Shown here in pieces: positions 35,520 through 43,501 of a DNA stretch of 64,000 bases. Location of the stretch: the NCBI GenBank assembly GCA_947169245.1, contig CAMVPA010000006.1, forward strand, positions 27,440-91,439, given 5' to 3'. Made by a program: the position numbers and the translations under genes. The notes beneath the pieces are model-generated. The model saw nothing but the letters and a program-made list of their open reading frames with translations. It was not told the origin of the DNA and ran no database searches. The stretch's first letter is position 1. Every line of letters starts with the position of its first letter. Source of the DNA: an uncultured Prevotellaceae bacterium. Lineage in GTDB: Bacteria > Bacteroidota > Bacteroidia > Bacteroidales > Bacteroidaceae.

Positions 35520-35555
35520 AAAATTCGGGGACGCCGCGCGGCGTCCCCGAATTTT
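35520..35555. terminator. 36-bp perfect palindromic terminator
   Basis: The arm AAAATTCGGGGACGCCGC is followed directly by its exact complement. On the minus strand the stem is followed by a run of six T. It lies about 95 bases after the stop of the 996-aa gene and before the promoter of the SusCD block. Confidence 0.85.
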
Positions 35556-35569
35556 GATATTGAGTATAG

Positions 35570-35668
35570 CTGTGCTTACTTAATCACAAACTTGAGCTGC
35601 GCTCGATTTTGTTCACGTTCGACAGAACTTGAGCAAGCTCAGTTCTGTGCTTACTTAATCACAAACTT
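35570..35668. repeat. 24-bp direct repeat at the end of the 996-aa gene
   Basis: CTGTGCTTACTTAATCACAA plus ACTT occurs at about 35570-35594 and again at about 35644-35668, the latter covering the last codons and stop of the 996-aa gene. The 51 bases between them include the fold-back TGAGCAAGCTCA. Confidence 0.75.
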
Positions 35669-38641
35669 CTTACCGTTCTGGATGTAGAGACCCTTGGCAG
35701 GAGCTGCGTTGAGGCGCTGACCGCTGATGGTGTAGATGGCACCGTCGGCAACCTTGGTCTCGATGTTCTTCACACCGTTCTCGACCTCGCCCTCAGCCTG
35801 AGAAGCATACTTGATGGCCTTCAGGTTGTCGAACCAAGAACGACGGCCAACATAGTTACCGGCGTTGTTCGAACCGTAGTTACTGCGGAGCACGAACTTA
35901 GCCACCTTAGTGTCCTCGATAGAGGTCTCGTCGTCGATGTAGGTCTGCAGCGGCATGGGCTTACCTGTGCAGGTACCCTTCGAAGAAACCATGATACCCT
36001 GGACAGCCTTGGCCTTGTAGTCGATGAGCAGTGAGAAGGAGTTCTTGTTGCCGTCAACATGAGAGGCGACGTCACCGGCCTTGTTGTTGGTAGCATAGCC
36101 GGCCAGGTCAAGACCCTCGTTAGCCTCGTTGTTGAAGCTATTGTAGTTCAGGTCTGCGGGAGGATTACCGTATGCGCAGTAGCCGAAGCCGGCCAGACGC
36201 TGATCCTCAGCATTCAGAAGGTCGATATTAATCGTACCAGCACTCAGCTGTACGAACCATACATCAAACTCGAAGCGGACGACATCGTTATCACCAATCT
36301 CAACACCCTCGGGGATGTTGACGGTAGCCGTACCATTACCGACACGGAGCACGTCGAGCAGTTCCTCGCCGTAACCCAGGGCAAAGCTCATCGAAGCACC
36401 ACGACCCTTCTCGTCGGGAGCACCGGTATTGTCCTCAACGTTCACAGAACCAGTGGAGAACTCCATCTGACCCTTGGCACCCTTGATCATGTAGTTGCCT
36501 GTGCCGACGCCGTCTTCCATGATCTCCTCGAAGTTGTTCGAGAAGTCGATGTCGATGAACGGCTCGATGACAGCACTCTGCTCGAAGGCCTCAACGGCGG
36601 CAGCCAGTACAGTGAGGGCCTCAGCCAGGGTAGCCTCGTCGGCCTCACGGGTCTCATCGGTAGTAGCAGCGAGCACCTCGTCGAGCTTGGCAGCAGCAGC
36701 GTCGATGGCAGCCTGGAAGGTCTTCTTATCGCCCATCACGTTCTTACCGTCGTCGCGAACAGCCTCAGCGTCGGCAATCTTCTGACGATAGGTTGCAATT
36801 GGCTTGTTGATATTGCTGAATGCGTTGCGAGCGCTGTTCATAGCCTTCACAGAGTTCAGGAGGCTGTCGCTGTAGAGAATGCCGGCACCGGTGACGGCAT
36901 CGTCCATGCACTGCAGGATGTACTCCCGGTTCTTCACGTTACCATCAGCATCGATCACCTCCAACGAAGCCTCGTAGACGGGCTGGTACGCGTCGATAGC
37001 CTCCTGCAGGGCAGCCTTACCCCAAGGATAACCATCCTGGGCAGTCTTCTGCAGGTCTTCCTTAGCCAGGTCGAGACGCTCCTTCAGCGGACCCTGCTGG
37101 GCAATGATCTTAGCCACCTCGTTCTGATAGTCAATGATAGCCTGAGTCACACCAATCAGACGAATCTGCGGGTTGGCGATATTCACGTTAGAACCCATTT
37201 TTGTAGGCGTACGATCGGGATCCAGGATATAGCTGATACCGAAGGTAATAGGTGTCTGAGCATCGACCATCTCCTGGGATACCTCGTAGAAGACAACAAA
37301 CTTCTGGGGATTGTTCTTGGCATTGGGGTTATTAATCAGACCGCAGTCAATCTTCTGACCCTCCTGCTCGTTGTTCATGGCAGCATTGGCCTCAGCGTCT
37401 GTACCCATGATATCCTTACCTGCGTACATTGTCACACCACGGAAATCACGGTTCCAGTCAGAGACATAATTATCAGCAGTACCCAGCCAATAGGTTACCA
37501 CGTTATTCTTACCACCAGTCATATAGTGACCGACAATATCTGCGGAGAACATATAAGTGCCAGGATTGGCAGGCGTAATCTTGTAGTAAAGAGAAGCATT
37601 GCCTTCTACACCACCCTGGAAGCGGTGGCCAATCTCGTCGCCGTCGTTGGTAATCTCGTTACTGCCGCCGTTGTTCTTGTGGAACCAACGGTCACCAGTG
37701 CCATCCCAGTTACCGAAATCTTTCTCAGCAAAAGCCTTACGGGTATCGGTGTAGGCACTCCATTTCTTCTCATCCTTCAGAATGTCACCGGCATTGACGT
37801 CGAGCCAAGCCAGCAGTTCGGTCTCGTAAGCCTCCATCAGAGCCTCCACGTTAGAGGGATCGTCCAGCTCAGCGGTGCCAAGCATACCACGCATGGTGCC
37901 AACGACATTTTCGATAAAGCCGTTGTCAGTGTCGAGCAGGAACTTACCTGTAGCCACCAGACGGTCGACGTAGGCCAGCTTGCTCTGCAGGATACGGTCG
38001 TCATAGACCACTTGTGCACGGTAGATGCGAACATTGGTAAACTTAACCTGTGAAGCAAGCTTCTCAAAATGCATCACCAGCTTCTGACCGTCGTCAGCCG
38101 TAAAGACGTAGGAATTGGTCTTCCACTCGTCCTTGTAACCGTCAACACCGGCAACCATTGTGAAACCTTCGTCCCATACGTTAACATCCTTATTGTTAGC
38201 ATCCTTCTCTGTATGGTAGGTCATGTTCAGAGACTCACCAGAAGTCAGAAAGAATGTTGCACAGCTGGCATTACCACAAATAGTTCCTGTAGTTCCGTAT
38301 GACTCACCCTTGATATCATACATTACCACGTAAGTACCCGGCTCCAACGTCCATGCACGGCACAGGGCAGCCTCATCGGTGCTGCCGTTGATGCTCATAA
38401 TGACATTCTCGCCGTTAGGACCGGCACCCTCTTCCATCGACCAGACGTCGGCACTGATGCCTTCGCCAGCGGCATTGGTCCAACCCTCCAGACCGGCAGA
38501 GAAATTGCCGTTCTGAACAAGGTTCTCACTTAAAACCTTGACTCTCTGCGTGGCCGTGTAGGCATATTCGCCAATCTCGTAGGCGAACGATGTAGCTACG
38601 CTCAGCATGGCAAGAGCCGCGATAAGTAGTCTTTTCTTCAT
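35651..38641 (-). CDS. Secreted 996-aa protein with carbohydrate-binding-like and FIVAR-like regions
   Basis: The signal peptide ends TSFAYE. Residues about 40-210 (NLVQNGNFSAGLEGWTNAA) have the look of a CBM4/9-type carbohydrate-binding jelly roll. Residues about 300-500 form another such domain. The region about 510-710 is helical and Ala-rich (QAAIDAAAAKLDEVLAAT) like FIVAR modules. A third beta-sandwich (IDIDFSNNFEEIMEDG) precedes the tail KGLYIQNGKKFVIK, a T9SS-like sorting end. No catalytic residues were recognised. It lies downstream of the PL11-repeat protein on the same strand with its own TACCTTTG box, so it is probably a secreted binding or scaffold protein for pectin. Confidence 0.8.
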   Translation of the reverse strand: MKKRLLIAALAMLSVATSFAYEIGEYAYTATQRVKVLSENLVQNGNFSAGLEGWTNAAGEGISADVWSMEEGAGPNGENVIMSINGSTDEAALCRAWTLEPGTYVVMYDIKGESYGTTGTICGNASCATFFLTSGESLNMTYHTEKDANNKDVNVWDEGFTMVAGVDGYKDEWKTNSYVFTADDGQKLVMHFEKLASQVKFTNVRIYRAQVVYDDRILQSKLAYVDRLVATGKFLLDTDNGFIENVVGTMRGMLGTAELDDPSNVEALMEAYETELLAWLDVNAGDILKDEKKWSAYTDTRKAFAEKDFGNWDGTGDRWFHKNNGGSNEITNDGDEIGHRFQGGVEGNASLYYKITPANPGTYMFSADIVGHYMTGGKNNVVTYWLGTADNYVSDWNRDFRGVTMYAGKDIMGTDAEANAAMNNEQEGQKIDCGLINNPNAKNNPQKFVVFYEVSQEMVDAQTPITFGISYILDPDRTPTKMGSNVNIANPQIRLIGVTQAIIDYQNEVAKIIAQQGPLKERLDLAKEDLQKTAQDGYPWGKAALQEAIDAYQPVYEASLEVIDADGNVKNREYILQCMDDAVTGAGILYSDSLLNSVKAMNSARNAFSNINKPIATYRQKIADAEAVRDDGKNVMGDKKTFQAAIDAAAAKLDEVLAATTDETREADEATLAEALTVLAAAVEAFEQSAVIEPFIDIDFSNNFEEIMEDGVGTGNYMIKGAKGQMEFSTGSVNVEDNTGAPDEKGRGASMSFALGYGEELLDVLRVGNGTATVNIPEGVEIGDNDVVRFEFDVWFVQLSAGTINIDLLNAEDQRLAGFGYCAYGNPPADLNYNSFNNEANEGLDLAGYATNNKAGDVASHVDGNKNSFSLLIDYKAKAVQGIMVSSKGTCTGKPMPLQTYIDDETSIEDTKVAKFVLRSNYGSNNAGNYVGRRSWFDNLKAIKYASQAEGEVENGVKNIETKVADGAIYTISGQRLNAAPAKGLYIQNGKKFVIK

Positions 38642-38706
38642 AATTGTATTACTTTAGTTATTAATAAATAGGTATTATCTTGGCGTAAGAGTATCGTAGT
38701 CGGGCG

Positions 38707-38714
38707 CAAAGGTA
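38707..38714 (-). promoter_or_regulatory. Predicted -7 box (TACCTTTG) of the 996-aa gene
   Basis: Perfect match to TAnnTTTG on the minus strand, about 65 bases before the ATG at 38641. It lies after the stop of the upstream lyase, so the gene can be transcribed on its own. Confidence 0.6.
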
Positions 38715-38789
38715 GTGATTTTCCTGACACGAAGCAAGAAAACCACACCTTAATTTTTGCACTTTCTACTATACTTTTTGCCTACAGCC

Positions 38790-41700
38790 CTATCGCACCA
38801 CCACCTTACGACCGTAACGGATGTAGATGCCAGCAGGCAGATTCTCCGTTCCTGTCTGGCGGCCGCGCAGGTCGAAGACTTTATCATTAATCATTTTTCC
38901 ATTATCATTTAGACGCGCAGCGTCGCCGAAGCCCGTAGCGACGCCAACGACCTTCAGGATGCCCTCGCTGATGCGGCTGGTGTCCCAGACATAGCTGTCG
39001 GGCAAGTCAAACGTGGGCGTACCGCTGTAATAGCCGCTGACCGTCCACAGCGTCAGCTCCTCGCCGACCTCCAACTGGCGGTCTTCGACGAACGTCACCT
39101 TCACCGTACCCTTCATGGTGAGGTCCTTGGTGTTGATGGTGGAGTTCTTCTTGGCGCCGATGAGGAAGTTCACCACAGCACCGCTGTTGACGGTGATGGC
39201 GTTGTTACACTTGATGGTGCCCGGCGTCGTCTCGTTCAGCACAGAGGCACAGGGGATGAGCTCCGTGCCGCTCTGCATCGTCAGCGCATTGAGCAAGCCC
39301 TGTCCCACCAGGCGGCCACTGCCCTTGAGGGTCGTGGTCTTGGCGCCATGCAGGAGTGTGGAGAGCGCCGCGTTATTGAAGGTCACGGTACCCGACTCCA
39401 CGGACAGCGCGCCGGCCACCTTACCAATGTTCAGCGTCAGCTTACCGGTGCCAATCCAGGCCACCGGCGACTCGATGGTGGTGTTGAGGGTCATGTTACC
39501 GTCCAGACCGTTGATGCGCCACGTGCCGTCGCCAATCAGTTTGCCGGTACCGGTAATCTTACCCACGGGAAAGTTCTTGCCGTCGTTGCTCACGGTGACC
39601 TCGGCCTTGACATTCAGCGTGGCCTTGGGCAGACCGTAGGTGTTGTTGAAGTCGAACACGGGATCGTAGGTCTTCTTGTTCTGACGGTTCTCCTTGCCAC
39701 AGCTGACGGTACCGGTAAAGCCGCTCCAGTTACCGTTCCAGTAGCAGCGCACACCGCCGGTATAGACATTGAACGTGCCCTCGCCCGTCAGGACGCCGGT
39801 ATAGGTACCACGGAACGAGCCGTAGAACGTGCCGGTCTTGCCGCTGGGCACGATGAAGTTGGAGTTATTGCTCACACCCGAACCGCCTTCCATGTTGGCC
39901 CCCCACAGGGTACCGCCCTGGAACTCCACGGTCTTCGGCAGCATGTCGGCATTACTCGACGAGTAGTTAGATCTCATGGTACCGCCCTTGACAATCAGCT
40001 TGCTGTAGGTATTGGTCACGGTACCCGTCTCCATAGAGCCGGCGCCGGTCTTGATGACGGTGGCACCGCTGCCCTTGATGGCCTTGTTGAAGATGACGCT
40101 CTTGCTCGACGGCACGTCGATGGTCACATCGCCGCTGACATTCAGTACCTGGTCGGTGATGATGGTGCCATTGGTGCGCAGCGTGGCCCCGTCGTTGAGG
40201 GTGATGGTCTGCTTCGAACTGCCCAGTGAGCCCCAGTCCTGTCCGGCATTGTTGGCCAGTGCCGTCACCACGAGCATGCCGCCGTTGACGGTAGTGTTAC
40301 CGATATGGTTCCAGTTGTTGAGGGTCACCGTAGCCTTGCCGTTCTTGGTGAGTGTACCACCGCCGACGATGCTGTCGCCATTGACGGTATATGACTTCGT
40401 CTCGTTGTTGAACGTCACCGACTTGGGACTGACAGCGCCCTTGATAGTGACCGTCGTGACGGAGGCATCGTCGTTGAAGATGATGTCGTCGCCCTCGGCA
40501 GAGCAGTCCTCTACCCCACCGGCCAGGAAATTCATGGACACGGCCTGCTGCCATGTGGCGTTGCCCGAGGCTCCGTTCCAGACCACCTCGCCCGGCTGGC
40601 GCATGGTCTCAATGACGAGCACCAGCTTGCCGTCCTCATGCTTCAGCGATGACTTCACGCTGGTGGGCAGGCCCTCAATATTGATATTGGCCACAGTGCC
40701 TGTAATCTCGGCGATAGTTCCCAGGACATAAGTGCCGGCAGGCAGCTCACCCGTATAATTGAAGGTAATGACGGGAGCCTTGTAGCGCGGACCGTAGTTA
40801 ATCCAGGCGGCAGTCGTCTTGCTCTCGATGGTCATCTTGTCAGCGTTCACCTGGTCGAACACACCGTTGGCACCGTCAAGCACGATGCGTGAGCCGAAAC
40901 CGAGTTCGAGCGTCGAGGCTGTGATGCTGCCCACCTTGTCACGACCACCGGGATAGATGGTGGCGTTGTAGTCGGCCTTCAAGCCGCCCTTGAACTTGCC
41001 ACCGTCGCTGACGAGCGTCGTGTGGCGGTTCAGCCAGACGGGGCTCGACTCCATGGTTCCGTCGAACTGGAGCGTGCCCTGCCAGACGTCAGTGGCACCG
41101 GTGTGCTTCTCGGTGACGTTGGGCAGCACGAGCACGCCCTCACCCTGCTTCACCAGACGGGTGGTACCGCTGAAGGCGCCGCCGGCGAGCGTCGTGGTAT
41201 AGGTCTCCACGGTCTGTGCGGGCTGCTTCGGCGTCGAGCTAGTGGCCTGCTGGGCACCGCTGCCCTTCACCCATGCCGGAGCATTGACGGTTAATATATA
41301 AGGTGAGGCACCGTCGGCGACAGTGATGGTCTTGTTCTCATAGCCCGAGACGAGCAGATGGTCGTCGGTGGTCTGTATGGTACCGCCGTTCTGCACCTCG
41401 GTACGTCCCTCGAGTGTCACGGCGGGCGGACAGTTGGTGATGCCCTCCAGTTCGCCGAGGAAGAAGCTGGTGTGCGGTGGCTGGTTGTAGCCTACCGACT
41501 GCCAGGTCATGGCGTTGCGATATTCGTGGTCGTACCACAGGGAGGTGATGCCCCACGGCGAGGGGTAGCTGCTGATCTGGATGATGAGCTTGTCGGCAGT
41601 ACGGGTGACAATTTCCTCGCGCCAGTCGCCGAGGATGTCGCCGAGGAAGCAGGGGTTGTTCTTCGACGAGTTGTTCAGGTTGCCCTGTCCCATCCAGCAA

Positions 41701-43337
41701 CGGCCATTGGCGTAAGAGCGGCCAGTCCCGACCTCTGTTCCGTATTTATAGACGCAAGGACTCTTTTCCGTGCCCGGCGAGTCCATGAACTCGTCAAGCA
41801 GGTCGCCGTCCCAGTAGACACGCATGTTGACGTGGTCGTCGCTAAAGGAACCGAGTTCAGGAAGAGCCTTGTCGGCCACCAGACTGACGGCGCTTCCGGA
41901 GATGCCAATAGCTCCGGGATAGGTGCCCTGGAAGTTGCCGGCCATGCAGCGGCCATTGTCGGAACCGCCACCAGTGGTGTAACGCAGTGTTGAAGTGGTG
42001 GCGTCGGTATAGGCGATGCCCGGCACCGTAGCACTTTCCAGACAGACAAACTGCTCCAAGCCCCAGCGGTAGGGGTCGAGGTCACCGCAGTGCTGTGCGT
42101 CACCATGGCCAAAGCCGGTGGTAGAGAGGCCGTAACCCGTGTCATCAATCATCATCGAGCCGAAGACAATTTCGTCGCGTCCGTCCATGTCGACGTCGGC
42201 GATGGCGAAGTTATGGAAACCATTGCCAAACCAGGACGACTTGCTATCATAGCAGTTCCAGCGCCAGCGCTGTGTCAGCTCATGAGTGGCAGGATTCACG
42301 TCGAGGGCGCAGAACTTGTGACGGGTGTAGCAGCCACGACCCAAGAAGATGCTGGGGTTGCGACCGTCGAGATAGGGAGCACCGAAATAGTGCTTACAGG
42401 CACGGTGGCCCGTGTCGTTGGTGCCCCAGACGGTGGCGTAGTTGCTCTCGCCACTCTCAAAGCGCGGTAGCGGATAGGCTGCAGGGGTCCAGTTATCGGA
42501 ACCGTCCCAGCCATAAGGCTCGCCGGTCTCGCCGTTCATGTAAAGCAGGTATTCCGCTCCCTCACGGGTGTATTCGTCACGGGGAGCATAGTAGTTCATG
42601 TTACCGATTTTGATGGTCTTGCCTGTAGCGGTGTGGATAATCATGTTGTCGGCACCACGCATCAGAGCCTCGGCCTTGCCGTCCTGATCCCAGTCATAGA
42701 GGATGAGGTCGAACTGTTCGTCGGGACCGGCCATGAGGTTCGGGCCCATGTCAATCCACCACAGGCGCGTACCATCCATCTTATAGCACTCGTGCAGGTT
42801 GAAGTCTGTGGTATTACCCTCGGTGCGAAGGTTGCCTGAGTCATTACGGCGCTTCACGACAAACTCCATCTGACCATCGCCGTCGACGTCGGCCACCGAA
42901 CAGTCGTTCAGTGTGTAGCCACTGAGGGTGACACCGTTACGGTTCACCACCGACATGACGGGAATCTCCCAGTACTGGTGATTCCACGGTTTACACTCTG
43001 CCGCCAAGTCCTGGCGTTCCGTCCCGCGGATGACGGGCACCACCTTGTAGGTGGCTGTCTTGGAGCCGCTGTTGTCCTGATAGTTCGACACCGTCAGGTC
43101 GCTGGCTATCTTCGTCGCGCCACGATAGACGTTGTACTTCGTGTCGTAATACTCGCCCGGCAGAATACGCCAGGAAACGAATATGCCCGAGCCCGACACG
43201 CCGTAGCGGGAGTCCTGGCCGGTCTTGTCGCCTTGTGGTATGGCCACGAGGCCACGGTTCAACTTATCAGTGTAGCGCTGTGCGCCGGCACCGACAGCCA
43301 TCAGCCCAACGAGGGCCATAAGTAACAGTCTTTTCAT
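38790..43337 (-). CDS. Rhamnogalacturonan lyase (PL11) fused to beta-strand repeats and T9SS-like tail
   Basis: The signal peptide ends VGAGAQ. Residues about 20-620 are a PL11 lyase: KLNRGLVAIPQGDKTG at the start, a fibronectin-like piece, and the eight-bladed propeller with Ca-binding DVDGDGQMEF, DWDQDGKAEALMRG, DVDMDGRDEIVFG and ILGDWREEIVTRT. PL11 cleaves the rhamnogalacturonan-I backbone by beta-elimination. Residues about 690-1440 are repeated beta segments of the autotransporter-associated type (GTLTKNGKATVTLNNWNHIG, TTVNGGMLVVTA). The C-terminus, FDLRGRQTGTENLPAGIYIR, is sorting-like. Typical PL11 enzymes are about 600-750 residues, so more than half of this 1515-aa protein is extra. 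It is divergent to a second PL11 gene, with consensus promoters in between. Confidence 0.88.
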   Translation of the reverse strand: MKRLLLMALVGLMAVGAGAQRYTDKLNRGLVAIPQGDKTGQDSRYGVSGSGIFVSWRILPGEYYDTKYNVYRGATKIASDLTVSNYQDNSGSKTATYKVVPVIRGTERQDLAAECKPWNHQYWEIPVMSVVNRNGVTLSGYTLNDCSVADVDGDGQMEFVVKRRNDSGNLRTEGNTTDFNLHECYKMDGTRLWWIDMGPNLMAGPDEQFDLILYDWDQDGKAEALMRGADNMIIHTATGKTIKIGNMNYYAPRDEYTREGAEYLLYMNGETGEPYGWDGSDNWTPAAYPLPRFESGESNYATVWGTNDTGHRACKHYFGAPYLDGRNPSIFLGRGCYTRHKFCALDVNPATHELTQRWRWNCYDSKSSWFGNGFHNFAIADVDMDGRDEIVFGSMMIDDTGYGLSTTGFGHGDAQHCGDLDPYRWGLEQFVCLESATVPGIAYTDATTSTLRYTTGGGSDNGRCMAGNFQGTYPGAIGISGSAVSLVADKALPELGSFSDDHVNMRVYWDGDLLDEFMDSPGTEKSPCVYKYGTEVGTGRSYANGRCWMGQGNLNNSSKNNPCFLGDILGDWREEIVTRTADKLIIQISSYPSPWGITSLWYDHEYRNAMTWQSVGYNQPPHTSFFLGELEGITNCPPAVTLEGRTEVQNGGTIQTTDDHLLVSGYENKTITVADGASPYILTVNAPAWVKGSGAQQATSSTPKQPAQTVETYTTTLAGGAFSGTTRLVKQGEGVLVLPNVTEKHTGATDVWQGTLQFDGTMESSPVWLNRHTTLVSDGGKFKGGLKADYNATIYPGGRDKVGSITASTLELGFGSRIVLDGANGVFDQVNADKMTIESKTTAAWINYGPRYKAPVITFNYTGELPAGTYVLGTIAEITGTVANINIEGLPTSVKSSLKHEDGKLVLVIETMRQPGEVVWNGASGNATWQQAVSMNFLAGGVEDCSAEGDDIIFNDDASVTTVTIKGAVSPKSVTFNNETKSYTVNGDSIVGGGTLTKNGKATVTLNNWNHIGNTTVNGGMLVVTALANNAGQDWGSLGSSKQTITLNDGATLRTNGTIITDQVLNVSGDVTIDVPSSKSVIFNKAIKGSGATVIKTGAGSMETGTVTNTYSKLIVKGGTMRSNYSSSNADMLPKTVEFQGGTLWGANMEGGSGVSNNSNFIVPSGKTGTFYGSFRGTYTGVLTGEGTFNVYTGGVRCYWNGNWSGFTGTVSCGKENRQNKKTYDPVFDFNNTYGLPKATLNVKAEVTVSNDGKNFPVGKITGTGKLIGDGTWRINGLDGNMTLNTTIESPVAWIGTGKLTLNIGKVAGALSVESGTVTFNNAALSTLLHGAKTTTLKGSGRLVGQGLLNALTMQSGTELIPCASVLNETTPGTIKCNNAITVNSGAVVNFLIGAKKNSTINTKDLTMKGTVKVTFVEDRQLEVGEELTLWTVSGYYSGTPTFDLPDSYVWDTSRISEGILKVVGVATGFGDAARLNDNGKMINDKVFDLRGRQTGTENLPAGIYIRYGRKVVVR

Positions 43338-43368
43338 TTGTTTCAGTCGTTAGTTATCAATCGCGGTG

Positions 43369-43376
43369 CAAAGATA
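43369..43376 (-). promoter_or_regulatory. Predicted -7 box (TATCTTTG) of the 1515-aa lyase
   Basis: Minus-strand TATCTTTG, about 35 bases before the ATG, in the divergent region between the two PL11 genes. Confidence 0.65.
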
Positions 43377-43462
43377 CGGACTTTTTCGGCCACATCACCT
43401 TGAATCCGCGATTTTCTTCCTACATTTTTTGGCAAAGGGTGTCAACTTTATCTTTAATTATG

Positions 43463-43470
43463 TACCTTTG
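43463..43470 (+). promoter_or_regulatory. Predicted -7 box (TACCTTTG) of the second PL11 gene
   Basis: Plus-strand TACCTTTG, 31 bases before the chosen ATG at 43502. It shows that the open frame upstream of 43502 is leader, not coding sequence. Confidence 0.65.
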
Positions 43471-43501
43471 CAGCAAGAAACTAACTACAAATCAGAACAC
43501 G

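Larger units (their letters stand above)
35307..35650. other. Intergenic region: promoter of the FAS1/SusCD block, terminator and duplicated gene end
   Basis: It contains no gene. From right to left on the minus strand it holds a 24-bp repeat of the end of the 996-aa gene, a 36-bp palindromic terminator, a GC-rich stretch of GGCCTGCAAGCCCC type, and a near-consensus -7 box (TTATTTTG at 35379-35386) with an A/T tract about 70 bases before the FAS1 ATG. Confidence 0.6.

Noticed and set aside
36059..38053. A 664-codon open frame on the plus strand, antisense to the 996-aa gene
   Set aside because: The minus-strand gene has a signal peptide, recognisable domains, a sorting tail and a promoter; the plus frame has no signal, domain or ribosome-binding site and is an effect of codon bias.
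43400..43501. Longer N-terminus for the second PL11 lyase
   Set aside because: The extra 34 codons cover a consensus promoter and lie before a clean signal peptide.
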